Source: Nilaparvata lugens
Taxonomy: Eukaryota > Arthropoda > Insecta > Hemiptera > Delphacidae
Assembly: GCF_014356525.2 (NCBI RefSeq)
Contig: NC_052507.1
Coordinates: 3,770,509 to 3,834,508 of the forward strand
Direction of reading: 5' to 3'
DNA: 64,000 nucleotides
In this document: piece by piece, positions 1 to 63,440 of the stretch
Position numbering within the stretch: the stretch's first letter is position 1
Layout of the letters: the number at the start of each line of letters is the position of its first letter
Translations under genes and position numbers: made by a program
The notes under the pieces: model-generated
What the model saw: only the letters and a program-made list of their open reading frames with translations
What the model was told of the DNA's origin: nothing
Database searches by the model: none

Positions 1-1029
1 TCTCGTTCTCTTTCTCTTTTTCTCTCTTTCTGGCTCTCCTTCTCTCTCTCTCTCAACTCTTTGATAGAGAGTTAGGGGGAAGGATAGTTTGAATATTCTT
101 TCCAAAGAATGGACATTGATAAGTCTAAAGCTCCGTCAATTTATGTAGATGCATAACAATATTATCTATAGTTATTCCAAATTGCTTTTTTCATATCATA
201 TACAGTTCAATAATTTCCCTAGTCTATATTATGTGAATTCATCTATAATTTTGCTGTATTGTAAGCTATTGTATATACGTGTATAAGCCAGTATATATTG
301 TAATCTACATAAATAAAGTACTCAATCAATATTTTTCTCTTTTTCTGGCTCTCTCTCTCTCATTCCGTCTATTTCAGACTCGCTTTATCTTTCTCCTTCT
401 CAAATTCCCGGTCGTGTGTTAAAGGGAAAGATATTTTATATCCTTCTAAGAGAATCGACAATTATTTGTTGAAACACCGCCGATTTATGAAGTTACATCA
501 CATTATTATATTATCGTTATTCTAATTGCATTCAATCTTTATTCTCATTGATTAATTATCTATACTTTGTAAAATTCGTTGAATAATTAGCATTAACGCC
601 ATTTAATGTAGACTAGTTTATAAGCCAGTAAATATTGAAACATACATAAATAAAGAAATCTAATCTAATCTCTTTCTCTCTTTTTAGCTCTTCTTTTCTC
701 TTTCGTTCTCTTTCTCTTTTTCTTTAACTTTTTCTCTCTTCCTGGCTCTTCTTTTCTCTCTCTCTCACTCTCTCTATGTCCCTCCTTTTCTATCTCACTT
801 TCTTTCTCTCTCTCTCATTCCGTCTCTTTCTGAATAGCTTTTTCTCTCTCTTCCAATATCTTTCTCATTCCCACACAATCGTAATCTATACGAATACGAC
901 TATCGCCACCATTCAGCAGTAAGTAGGTACTGAAAACCGAGTTTACTGAAATCCAAGGTTACTAAGAACTGTGGTTTCTAAGACTGGCGTTTATTCGTGA
1001 AACTTCGGTCACCAGCCACTGTATTAACA
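1..1029. repeat. Upstream region: TC-rich tracts and two LINE-like 3' tails
   Basis: Imperfect TC-rich stretches at 1-60, 340-400, 665-800 and 810-880. Between them are two related segments (about 125-335 and 425-665) ending ATAAATAAAGTACTCAATC and AATAAAGAAATCTAATC. The first matches segments at 17245-17515 and, reversed, 24603-24885, and looks like the 3' end of a non-LTR retrotransposon with an ATCA-type tail. The eva-1 promoter should be here or further upstream, but I cannot identify it. Confidence 0.5.
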
Positions 1030-52725
<51,696 letters not shown>

Positions 52726-52862
52726 TAGCAACAAAATCTTCAATATCAAATCCCTACTTTAGTGAGATATTTTATACATATCCAAACTATAAACATTCAT
52801 ACCTAATAATTGTATTTTTAAATTCACACGGTGTATGGTGAGATGTTGTGATACATGGTCTC

Positions 52863-53015
52863 GGTTGCATAAAATCCCCTTTAATTTTAATCATGGTTGA
52901 AAATGTCACAAGAAACAATCAGAGAAGTCATCTCATTAATATTATTCTCTCTGATTGGTTCTCAAGGTCTTTAATTATGATTAACATTCAACAGACTTCT
53001 GTGCAACCGGACCTT
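52863..53015. repeat. Palindromic MITE (CCCGGTTGCACAAAAGCC family) in the eva-1 3' region
   Basis: CGGTTGCATAAAATCCCC start, mirrored by ACTTCTGTGCAACCGGACC; inner ACAATCAGAGAAGTCATCTC / CTCTGATTGGTTCTC. Probably transcribed within the eva-1 3' UTR. Second copy at 58746-58899. Confidence 0.65.
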
Positions 53016-53084
53016 AAATATAAACTCAAGGAAGCATTCTAGACTCTATTATATCATATTGTCAACTATCACATTCATTTACAA

Positions 53085-53290
53085 AATAAATGAATAAATA
53101 TGGAATTATATTCTAAACTCTACATATTTCCATGCCTTTTTATCATCTTCAATGTGAGTTGAATACTGTAGCCCATATAAAACTATAATTTATCCAATTA
53201 ACACTTGGCACAGGAATGTTGTGAAATTTCTCCATATAAGATGAAATTAATGAAAACATATTGTTTAATGTATATTATTCTATGAATAAA
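53085..53290 (+). terminator. Candidate poly(A) signals for eva-1
   Basis: AATAAA hexamers at 53085-53090, 53093-53098 and 53285-53290, 360-565 bases after the eva-1 stop codon. A MITE (about 52863-53015) lies between stop and signals. The same hexamers recur in the second duplication copy. Which one is used cannot be told from sequence alone, since AATAAA is frequent in AT-rich DNA. Confidence 0.4.
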
Positions 53291-53540
53291 TGATGTGGCA
53301 TTGACAATATCTTTTCATTTCACCTTAATATAATTTATTCATACATACAATAAGTACATCATCAAAAATGATAGAGAGAAAAAAGGTAACCTTGTGCTAT
53401 TCCTTTCCCAAATTTAGATAAGATTACACGTAGTCCAAAATGGGTCAAGTCTTGTAGTTGTTAACTTCACAAAATTTTCAGCTCAAGCAAAAGCTGATTA
53501 AGTACCTCAAATTTAACTCTGACATTGAAGAAAGTTTTTT

Positions 53541-53695
53541 ACTTTCCTTGCCCTATTACCATAGTTAAGGAAAGTATTGCTTTCCGAAAAAAATTAAGGT
53601 ACTCCAATTTCTAAATTTCTATACGTTTCAAGGTCCCCTGAGTCCAAAAAGTGGTTTTTGGGTATTGGTCTGTATATGTGTGTGTGTGTGTGTGT

Positions 53696-53758
<63 letters not shown>

Positions 53759-54465
53759 TGTGTGGTGTGTGTGTGTGTGTGTGTGTGTGTGTTGTGTGTG
53801 TGTGTGTGTATGAGTGTATGTGCGTCTGTATACACGATATCTCATCTCTCAATCAACGTAATGACTTGAAATTTGGAACTTAAGGTCCTTACACTATAAG
53901 GATCCGACACGAACAATTTCGATCAATTGCAATTCAATATGGCGGCTAAAATGGCGGAAATGTTGTCAAAAGAGGTGTTTTCGCTATTTTCTCGAAAACG
54001 GCTCCAACGATTTTGATCAAGTTCATACCTAAAAAAGTCATTGATAAACTCTATCGACTGCCACAAGTCCCATATCTGTAAAAATTTCAGGAGCACCGCC
54101 CCATCTATGAAAAGTTTGATTTTAGATTCCCAATTATCAGTCTTCAGATACAATTTAAACTAGAAAAATTGAGTGGAAAAGATTCAGCATGAAAATCTCT
54201 ACAGTTTATGTTCAGTAACATTTACACCTAAAATTGAAAATAAGCTTTAAATTCGAGGAATGTGATTATTCAGTTGCAAATTATTGTCGATTCTATTAAA
54301 TCATTCACTATGAAGAGATAGCAGACTTCATGTGTGTCTCCAGCGTTATTGCCCTGTCACCAGCTGGCTCAAATCTTTGAATTGAGATGCGCGGGAACAC
54401 TAGCGTCAGGTGATCAATTTTCATAACGGCATGAAAGTTGTGTGAGTGCGCCATACCAGATTTTT
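53541..54465 (+). mobile_element. ACTTTCCTTGC element, copy 3, with TG microsatellite
   Basis: Start ACTTTCCTTGCCCTATTACC; TG repeat 53679-53817; ATGGCGG words; TTTTCTCGAAAACGGCTCCA; end GAAAGTTGTGTGAGTGCG then CATACCAGATTTTT. The TG repeat lies after CTGAGTCCAAAAA, as in other copies. Confidence 0.6.
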
Positions 54466-54489
54466 GAATTATTTCCACCTATCTATATA

Positions 54490-54989
54490 TGAGAAGGTTG
54501 TTTCCAAAAGGTACTATATCCATATTTTTAGCAAAATGTTTTTATTATTTTTTTGGGTAATATATTCCATTTATATGAGTTGAAGCTATTATTTTGTTCC
54601 AGAAAATTCTATTTCATGCATAAAACTGGCTTTAAAATAGCTGTTTCATATCAAAAGGTACTATATCCAATTTTCCAAAAAGTACTATTTCCATTTTGGT
54701 CCAAAAAGTACTATATCCCATACACGCATCACAAGCTTTCACATTCTCAAGCCAAAAAGTACTATATCCATGCTCTGAATATTGTTTAATCACTTGTGTT
54801 TCTTGAAATAAACCAATGAGGAGTATAATTTTGTGTTGGAAAGAATCTGTTGGCTGCACTGAAGTCAATCATATGATTTCTAGCGGGAATTGCTGATTGT
54901 TGTTTTAGCATTGAGGTTAAAAGTGTGTGTGGTCTGTGTACATATGTGCTCATCTTTATTTCCTGATTCATATATTTTTAAAGCAAGTT
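54490..54989 (+). mobile_element. Truncated left end of the DUF7869 transposon
   Basis: Identical in layout to 60374-60875: the 32-bp terminal repeat (54490-54521), five subterminal motif copies, then the sequence stops before the transposase start codon. No right end is attached. It is part of duplication copy 1 and not an independent non-autonomous element. Confidence 0.85.
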
Positions 54990-55409
54990 TTTGCTATTAA
55001 AAATGATTTTAAAGTCTACATTATTTACTCATTAGAATGGGATTATACACAATAAAATAATCTTCCTCTAAATCTGGAATAACAGCTTCCAATTGCCCTC
55101 TTTATTACTCAATGAATGAATCTGAACACTTTCTGACGACATTCCAAGTAAATGGTAGTATAAAAATTACTTCTCACATGATGTAGTGCTTTCAAACATT
55201 TTATGTGTCAATCTTCAACAGACTTCTGCAAGAGAGTACATATTGAAATGGACATCTGGGAAATCTAATAATAATAATCGCCTTTATTGATCAAATATAC
55301 AACAATTTGTTACAAAAATATTTCTATGTAAGTATTACATTACTGGCGTTCGCCCCATGGATAAGATCCGTCCGGGGGGAGAGGAGAAAGATAATTTTCT
55401 ACCCTTTTT
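54990..55409. other. Start of the spacer between duplication copies
   Basis: AT-rich. TTTTGCTATTAAAAAT at the junction (54990) recurs at 56671, close to the end of the spacer. 55262-55405 contains a LINE- or SINE-like 3' piece in reverse (CGCCTTTATTGATCAAATAT). No gene. Confidence 0.35.
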
Positions 55410-55547
55410 ACTTTCCTTGCCCTACTACCATAGGTAAGGAAAGTATTGCTTTCCAAAAAAATAAGGTACCCAAATTTCAAGTTTTCTATACGTTTCAAGG
55501 TCCCCTGAGTCCAAAAACATGATTTTTGGGTGTTGGTCTGTGTGTGT

Positions 55548-55643
<96 letters not shown>

Positions 55644-56532
55644 TGTGTATGTCACGATAACTCCATTCACAAACAACCGATTGACTTGAAATTTTAAACT
55701 TAAGGTCCTTATACCATGAGGATCTGACAATAAGAAATTCAATAAAATTGAATTCAAAATGGCGGAAAATATGGCGGATAATTACTAAAAAAACATGTTT
55801 TTCACGGTTTTCTCGAAAACGGCTATAACGATTTCCTTCAGATTTATACCATGGATAGCTATTTATAAGCCCTATCAACTGATATGAGTCTCATTTCTGA
55901 GAAAATTACAGGAGCTCCGTAATATTCTTGTGAAAAATGGCGGATAATCACTAAAAAACCATGTTATTCACGGTTTTCTCGAAAACGGCTCTAACGATTT
56001 TCTTTAAATTTATACCATGTATAGCTATTTATAAGCTCTATCAACTGACATGAAGTCTCATTTCTGAGAAAATTGCAGGAGCTCCTTAATATACTTGAGA
56101 AAAATGGCGAATAATTACTAAAAAAACCATTTTTTTCACGATTTTCTCAAAATAACTTGACCGATTTTTTTTCAAATTCATACTCTGTATAGCTATTTAT
56201 CAGCTCTATTAACTGGCATGAGTCTCCTTTCTGGGAAACTAATGGGGGGTCCACCCCATCCTTGAGAAATGGACTTTGTAACCTCCTTCTCGTGCATGAG
56301 GTAGGTATAGGTAGAGCAGTTCATAAAAAGAACACATAGTCAAGATATTTCATCTGTAGAACAGCTGTTTTGACGACTTTAAAAAAATGACTAAAAAAAT
56401 CATCGAATTTCACAATTTACACGAAGGAAAAAGTACTCTGAAAACAATTTTATATACACATATACAAAAGTCTGATCGTAGTTTCAAATATGAGCAAGGA
56501 AAGTTGTGTGAGTGTACCACACCAGATTTTTT
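55410..56532 (+). mobile_element. ACTTTCCTTGC element, copy 4 (longest)
   Basis: Start ACTTTCCTTGCCCTACTACC; TG repeat 55544-55655; three tandem versions of the TTTTCTCGAAAACGGCT block (55800, 55970 and 56140 regions); end GCAAGGAAAGTTGTGTGAG. It shows that the internal module is amplified in this copy. Confidence 0.6.
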
Positions 56533-57041
56533 AAGTTGCAAAAAGTTACCAATGCTACATTAATTATATTAGATTTTTGAGTAGCAAAGACTACCTACAT
56601 GATCTATTTTGTTTGGTAAATTCGTTAATGTTGTTTCCTATCAAGAACTGCTTACTATTAAATTACCTTTTTGCTATTAAAAATAACGACCAGCAGTCTG
56701 ATTCGTTCAATAATTGAATTTATTGATTCACTACCTATGACAACGAGATCTTTCGGCAGATCCACCATCTTAAATAATGAATTCATTTTTCGAAAAAACA
56801 GTCTTCTAGTCGTTCTTTTTAGTACCTAGCAAAATAAGTGAAAATTAAATTTTTGCAAATTCAACATTTCCATGCATCTATGTTGCCTCAAATCTATACT
56901 TCTCGCTCCAATCAAATCCTCAATGCTAAAATTTTTTATTAGGCCTAATATGACAGACAAATAATATAATGAAGAAATCAATGAATGCCTTGTTTTTGTA
57001 AGATTTATTAGAATAAATAAGAAACATATCTGTATGAGACT
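56533..57041. other. End of the spacer between duplication copies
   Basis: No gene or repeat recognised apart from the TTTTTGCTATTAAAAAT word at 56670. Confidence 0.3.
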
Positions 57042-58539
57042 AGGATAAAGTGATATCTTGATATTCTTTGATACGACCATAGAATAAACAAAGTGTTAGG
57101 AGAAGATAATGAACTCACATCTTGACTTTTATATGACCATAGAATAACCAATCTATATATTGTTGGTTATCAATCTTGTTTTCACTATTATTATTACTAT
57201 TGTATTTAAATATAACTTTAAAGTGAAGAAACACTCACATTCTTTGGTGTTAAGACGACCGTTTCGTGCTGGTGTTGCACATTCTCAAGCCTGAGAATGT
57301 GAGTGTTTTTCCACTTTAAAGTTATATCAAAATACAATAGTTATAATCTATACCAGTAAGAGATGAGGATAAACTTACATAAGAAAAATGCCTGTATTCT
57401 ACAATCAGATCCGATAGTTGTGGCCTATCAAAAAACTTTACAATAATCGAGAGATTATAAAATTAATATTTTGAGAAGAAAAAGAAACATTTTAGTCTCT
57501 GTACTGTAGCCTTCAATAATTTATCAAAATGATTTCTACTTACCATACCGTATCCCTTGAGACATTTATTTTTATTGATATTATTTTCCATGATAATACA
57601 CTCTATAATAACTTTGTTCTAATAAAAACACTCCTCTTTGATGAGCTACTTTTACAAATTAATAAAGAAATATTGAAACTTTTGAAGTACCCTTTATTAT
57701 TTAAAATATATTACAACGACTAAATTCGTCCATAACTTAGGTCATTTTCGGGTTGAAATGTCAACATTCACATTTCAACTTGAAAATGACCCAAATGGTC
57801 GAAACTATAGTCGTTGTAATATTTTAAATAATAAAGGGTACTTCAAGTTTCAATATTGTTTTATAAATTTGTTTTAATGTTTATTTACGTTGATTAGAAA
57901 AAAAATTGATTAGAGATGAGGAATTGATTTCTTGTTGAATGAAAAAGACTAAGAAATTGTCAAAAAATCACAGATTTATTGATACTTAGAAAGACCGGTT
58001 TTGGTTATTACACCATTGTCAAACTGTGATAAACTCAGAGGAGTTTTAATATCAATGAATCTGTGGGTTTTTGACAATTTCTTAGTCTTTTTCATTCAAT
58101 ATGAATAATTACCACAATATCAACTTCTCAACTACACAAAAAGTGAAAATTAATTTCTTTCCTAGGAGTTGCTTTATCAGCCTCATGATATATAAATGAG
58201 CAGGATAAACCTCCTCCTTGAAGAGTTAAATGCATTCCAAATTTCTCATTGAAAAGAAAGATTTTTTATTTAATATCAAATCAAATTCAAAATTTCTAGT
58301 TTATTTATTTCTGGACTGAAAAGTGGACCCAAATCAATTCAAGTGGATAGCATAACCTATAATTTTTATTCATTCATAACTCTACCTTCATTATTGTATT
58401 ATCATACATCCCATCATCATCACCTAGGCTTAAAATACTTCTAGAAAGTCGCCTTTGTAAAATAATAAAAAATATATAATAAGTGTAATAACAGTTTCTA
58501 GATTGATTGAAGTTATATTTTTTAATATCTGTTTTTCAG

Positions 58540-58608
58540 GTAGTACGATTCAGTGCCCAAGGAACGAAGCCGCGAAGTTTGGGCCAAAGTTACTTCTACT
58601 ATGGATGA
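58540..58608 (+). CDS. Duplicate copy of eva-1 terminal exon
   Basis: Same acceptor context (GTTTTTCAG) and the same 69 coding bases as exon 8, carried by the second copy of the 3.8-kb duplication. It could serve as an alternative terminal exon, giving the same protein with a different 3' UTR, or be unused. No other eva-1 exon is duplicated in the window. Confidence 0.8.
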   Translation, partial: VVRFSAQGTKPRSLGQSYFYYG

Positions 58609-59424
58609 TAGCAACAAAATCTTCAATATCAAATCCCTACTTTAGTGAGATATTTTATACATATCCAAACTATAAACATTCATACCTAATAATTGTATTT
58701 TTAAATTCACACGGTGTATGGTGAGATGTTGTGATACATGGTCTCGGTTGCATAAAATCCCCTTTAATTTTAATCATGGTTGAAAATGTCACAAGAAACA
58801 ATCAGAGAAGTCATCTCATTAATATTATTCTCTCTGATTGGTTCTCAAGGTCTTTAATTATGATTAACATTCAACAGACTTCTGTGCAACCGGACCTTAA
58901 ATATAAACTCAAGGAAGCATTCTAGACTCTATTATATCATATTGTCAACTATCACATTCATTTACAAAATAAATGAATAAATATGGAATTATATTCTAAA
59001 CTCTACATATTTCCATGCCTTTTTATCATCTTCAATGTGAGTTGAATACTGTAGCCCATATAAAACTATAATTTATCCAATTAACACTTGGCACAGGAAT
59101 GTTGTGAAATTTCTCCATATTAAGATGAAATTAATGAAAACATATTGTTTAATGTATATTATTCTATGAATAAATGATGTGGCATTGACAATATCTTTTC
59201 ATTTCACCTTAATATAATTTATTCATACATACAATAAGTACATCATCAAAAATGATAGAGAGAAAAAAGGTAACCTTGTGCTATTCCTTTCCCAAATTTA
59301 GATAAGATTACACGTAGTCCAAAATGGGTCAAGTCTTGTAGTTGTTAACTTCACAAAATTTTCAGCTCAAGCAAAAGCTGATTAAGTACCTCAAATTTAA
59401 CTCTGACATTGAAGAAAGTTTTTT

Positions 59425-59560
59425 ACTTTCCTTGCCCTATTACCATAGTTAAGGAAAGTATTGCTTTCCGAAAAAAATTAAGGTACTCCAATTTCTAAAT
59501 TTCTATACGTTTCAAGGTCCCCTGAGTCCAAAAAAGTGGTTTTTGGGTATTGGTCTGTAT

Positions 59561-59593
<33 letters not shown>

Positions 59594-60349
59594 ATGAGTG
59601 TATGTGTGTGTGTGTGGTGTGTGTGTGTGTGTGTGTGTGTTGTGTGTGTGTGTGGTGTGTGTGTGTGTGTGTGTGTTGTGTGTGTGTGTGTATGAGTGTA
59701 TGTGCGTCTGTATACACGATATCTCATCTCTCAATCAACGTAATGACTTGAAATTTGGAACTTAAGGTCCTTACACTATAAGGATCCGACACGAACAATT
59801 TCGATCAATTGCAATTCAATATGGCGGCTAAAATGGCGGAAATGTTGTCAAAAAGAGGTGTTTTCGCTATTTTCTCGAAAACGGCTCCAACGATTTTGAT
59901 CAAGTTCATACCTAAAAAAGTCATTGATAAACTCTATCGACTGCCACAAGTCCCATATCTGTAAAAATTTCAGGAGCACCGCCCCATCTATGAAAAGTTT
60001 GATTTTAGATTCCCAATTATCAGTCTTCAGATACAATTTAAACTAGAAAAATTGAGTGGAAAAGATTCAGCATGAAAATCTCTACAGTTTATGTTCAGTA
60101 ACATTTACACCTAAAATTGAAAATAAGCTTTAAATTCGAGGAAATGTGATTATTCAGTTGCAAATTATTGTCGATTCTATTAAATCATTCACTATGAAGA
60201 GATAGCAGACTTCATGTGTGTCTCCAGCGTTATTGCCCTGTCACCAGCTGGCTCAAATCTTTGAATTGAGATGCGCGGGAACACTAGCGTCAGGTGATCA
60301 ATTTTCATAACGGCATGAAAGTTGTGTGAGTGCGCCATACCAGATTTTT
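59425..60349 (+). mobile_element. ACTTTCCTTGC element, copy 5
   Basis: Duplicate of 53541-54465. The TG repeat region is rearranged (a TATGAGTGTATG word appears twice), the fastest-changing part of the duplication. Confidence 0.6.
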
Positions 60350-60365
60350 GAATTATTTCCACCTA

Positions 60366-60373
60366 TCTATATA
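60366..60373 (+). mobile_element. Detached head of Helitron-like copy 4
   Basis: TCTATATA immediately left of the DUF7869 transposon, continuing at 63473 as TATATAAAAGCGAAATAGC. TATATA (60368-60373) is repeated at 63473-63478, so the transposon landed in the TA-rich head of the Helitron. Confidence 0.55.
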
Positions 60374-60405
60374 TGAGAAGGTTGTTTCCAAAAGGTACTA
60401 TATCC
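60374..60405 (+). repeat. Left terminal inverted repeat of the DUF7869 transposon
   Basis: TGAGAAGGTTGTTTCCAAAA then GGTACTATATCC. Perfect inverse of 63441-63472. Its last 18 bases are one copy of the subterminal motif. Confidence 0.9.
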
Positions 60406-60654
60406 ATATTTTTAGCAAAATGTTTTTATTATTTTTTTGGGTAATATATTCCATTTTATATGAGTTGAAGCTATTATTTTGTTCCAGAAAATTCTATTTC
60501 ATGCATAAAACTGGCTTTAAAATAGCTGTTTCATATCAAAAGGTACTATATCCAATTTTCCAAAAAGTACTATTTCCATTTTGGTCCAAAAAGTACTATA
60601 TCCCATACACGCATCACAAGCTTTCACATTCTCAAGCCAAAAAGTACTATATCC
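60388..60654 (+). promoter_or_regulatory. Left subterminal motif cluster (five copies)
   Basis: Copies of CCAAAAAGTACTATATCC at 60388-60405, 60537-60553, 60560-60577 (TATTTCC variant), 60586-60603 and 60637-60654, all on the plus strand. Clustered subterminal repeats are commonly transposase binding sites; that role is inferred. They also lie upstream of the gene and could influence its transcription. Confidence 0.75.
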
Positions 60655-60941
60655 ATGCTCTGAATATTGTTTAATCACTTGTGTTTCTTGAAATAAACCA
60701 ATGAGGAGTATAATTTTTGTGTTGGAAAGAATCTGTTGGCTGCACTGAAGTCAATCATATGATTTCTAGCGGGAATTGCTGATTGTTGTTTTAGCATTGA
60801 GGTTAAAAGTGTGTGTGGTCTGTGTACATATGTGCTCATCTTTATTTCCTGATTCATATATTTTTAAAGCAAGTTCAGTTGAAAGTGATAGTTTTAATAT
60901 GTAATTTAAATTGTCCTTGTTCAGTATACATAGATTTCAAA

Positions 60942-62753
60942 ATGCCTAGCAGTGAACTTCATTGTGATAGTGATGAAGACAGGTGGGACTACTGCAGAGA
61001 AACAGAGAAGCCAAGGAAACGTAAGTCAGATCCAAGCAAGTGGGCGAAAAATGTCAGTAAAGCAAAGAAGAAAGAAGCTAGGGATAAGGACTGTTTTATA
61101 GACTGTGAACACAATACAAATTTCTGTAAAGCGAAAACTATCAATGAAGAGACAATGAAATTTTTTCATGAAAAATATAAAAACCTTACTTCTGCTGTCG
61201 ATGAAAGAAAATTCATACAGAGACAAATTACTGTATCACAAGTGAAAAGGAGACGTGTGGATGAAGATGCTGCTTCAAAGGAAGCAATCAATTTCCATAA
61301 ATTGTTTTATTCAAGGTCCTGAGGGTCCTATCCCTGTTTGTAAAAAGACGTTTATGAGTATTCTGTTAATAGGTCGGCGAAAAATTGAAATTGCTGCAAA
61401 ACAAATCTCTATTGCTGATGAATCAATGACTGAGAGAAGAGGTGGAGCTAGAGTTTCTTGTTTTCAACTCAACAGACGGAAGAAAATCATCGAACATATA
61501 AGTGAATTCAAGTGTAAGGAAAAACATTATGGTAGAAACAATGCACCAGGGCGAGCTTATCTTCCATCCAGTTTATCAATTCGAAAAATGTGGGAAATGT
61601 ACAAAGAAAAATGTAATGATGAGAACTGTAAATATGGTATCTACTGGAATGTTTTTACCCACAATTTTAATTTGGGATTCGGTACTAATAAAACAGACGT
61701 TTGTAGTGAGTGTGTCAGTCTTAAAGTTAAACGAAAAATGGAAACTGATATTGAGAAGAAAAAGGTGTTACTGGTGCAGCTTTTAGTGCATAAGAAAAGA
61801 GCAGCAGTATTCTACAAGGAACTGAATGTGAGACCACAGAAGACTATTACTATAGTTTTTGATTTGATGCAAAATCAGCCTCTGCCAAGAACTGAGATTG
61901 GCGAATCTTTTTACTCTCGCCAAATGTGGTATTACATATTTGGTATTGTAATACATGATAATACGTCAACACTAACCAAGCAAAATGTTCATTTCTACAG
62001 ATGGCTTGAATCAAACTATGGGAGAGGCTGTAATGAAATTGTCTCATGTGTGTGGCACTTTCTGAATAGGGTTTTACCCAATATAGTTGGAGGTCCAATA
62101 GAATCAATAGAAGAGCTCCGTGTATTTTGTGACAGCTGTGTAGGACAAAATAAGAACTATACAATGCTCTTCTTGCTGATGAAATACTGCCTTAAAGTGA
62201 GTCTTAATTTGAAATGGACATTTCCTGTAAGAGGACATTCTTATCTCCCGGCGGATCGTGCGTTTGGACTTGTAGAAAAGAAGATGAGAAAACTACAAAA
62301 CGTTATTGATCCCAGACCATATGATGAGATCCTATCATCTATTGGGACACTTCACACTAGAGATGTGATTATTCAAAACTGGAAAGACTCTGTGCAACCT
62401 ATTTGAAAGCAAATAAGGGTTTCAATATTAGGGATGCCAAAGTGATTACATTTAAATTCAAGAATCCATCACAAGTGAACGTTAGGCAGTTCTACACGGA
62501 AGGCGCAGGTACTGAGCATTCTATTTTAAAAAGTAAGTTCAAAAATGTTTCAAAAGTTACTTTGCCACTTCGACAAGTGAAGAAATGCAATCACATGTCT
62601 GTTGACAAGATTAAGGACGTAAAAACGCTCTTGCAGAAATTGGGTATAAACTGGCAAGATCATCAATTTTTCAGAGATTGTCTATCTGCTCAAGAAGTGC
62701 CAGGCAATAATGATTCAGATGATATAGATGTTATGAATGAGGATCTTTTTTAA
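60942..62753 (+). pseudogene. DUF7869-type putative transposase, broken by two frameshifts
   Basis: About 600 codons in three frame segments: 60942-61322, about 61310-62395, about 62395-62753. Start ATG at 60942 (AAAATGC); TAA at 62751. N-terminal part: basic region KPRKRKSDPSKWAKNVSKAK, then an early CEHNTNFC motif. Middle: NFNLGFGTNKTDVCSECVSL (zinc-binding-like Cys pair) and a Lys-rich helix. DUF7869 core: FDLMQNQPLPRTEIG (Asp at 61861), FYSRQMWYY, CDSCVGQNKN (Asp at 62131), FPVRGHSYLPADRAFGLVE (Asp at 62254, Glu at 62275). D-D spacing of about 90 and D-D/E of 41-48 residues recall RNase H-fold DDE/D transposases; this catalytic reading is inference. Both breaks look like single-base shifts with overlapping frames, not introns: recent inactivation or assembly error. 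Confidence 0.8.
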
Positions 62754-63186
62754 ATCTTGAATAATATTCATTAATATCGTTTGTATTCAACATTTTCACA
62801 TTATTTCTACAGTATCTGCCATGAAATTAGAGTGCAATAATAAAATACCATGATAATATTTTTAAAAAGTGGTCAATCGAATTTATTTTTCTACATACGA
62901 GATAATAGATTATTATTTGAATTTTTTATCCATGAGAAACTGAAAAGTTTCATTGAGTTTTTCATCACATTAACAACCTCAATTTTGTGAGGAAAATATG
63001 TTTTGAGTGAATATTTACTAATATTTTCACTTAGAAAACTAAAAGTTATTAATAGAGATGAGAACCTTGAGCGATATATTTGAATATATTTTTAATGAAG
63101 AATAAATTTGGTCCAATGTTTTAAGCTAACACAGATTGCTAGCTTTTTAAACGAGCCCTCTTCTCAATAATGATTCTCTTATGTTT
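62754..63186. other. 3' non-coding part of the DUF7869 transposon
   Basis: AATAAT/AATAAA at 62838-62843 (CAATAATAAAATACC) may serve as a poly(A) signal about 85 bases after the stop. Otherwise AT-rich sequence up to the right subterminal cluster. Confidence 0.4.
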
Positions 63187-63262
63187 CAAAATGTACTATA
63201 TCCTTCTAGTTTTATTCCAAAAAGTACTATATACTAATTAAAAACCAAAAAGTACTATATCC
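63187..63262 (+). promoter_or_regulatory. Right subterminal motif cluster (three copies)
   Basis: Copies at 63187-63203 (AATGTAC variant), 63217-63234 (TATATAC variant) and 63245-63262, again on the plus strand, while the terminal copy (63441-63458) is inverted. The right end is therefore not a mirror image of the left in its internal sites. Confidence 0.75.
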
Positions 63263-63440
63263 AAGAATTTCCAATTAGTTTTTTATTTTTATTAATTTTA
63301 GTAGTCGTGATATAATAAAAGTGTATATTTAAATGACAATAACAATTCATGCCGATTCGTTTGAACATATTATCAAAATAAGTATTATTACTCCTAATTG
63401 TTGAGAGGAATTAATCATATCCTGAAATTTTTCACCAAAC

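Larger units (their letters stand above)
57042..60875 (+). repeat. 3.8-kb segmental duplication, copy 2
   Basis: Same order of elements as 51163-54989, including the duplicate eva-1 terminal exon (58540-58608), MITE (58746-58899) and ACTTTCCTTGC element (59425-60349). Here the transposon at its right end is complete and continues past the duplication border. The main length difference is the TG microsatellite (59570-59698). Confidence 0.9.

Noticed and set aside
997..1029. N-terminal extension of eva-1 exon 1 from position 997
   Set aside because: The codon at 997 is GTG; the first ATG in this frame is at 1030.
53594..53883. Several 70-80 codon open frames of alternating His/Thr or Cys/Val
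   Set aside because: They are the TG/CA microsatellite read in different frames; the same artefact occurs at 55425-55878 and 59478-59751.
60813..60941. N-terminal extension of the transposase from 60813
   Set aside because: A hydrophobic leader would be unusual for a nuclear transposase, and the first ATG with a good context followed by family-like sequence is at 60942. It also lies partly in the region shared with the truncated copy.
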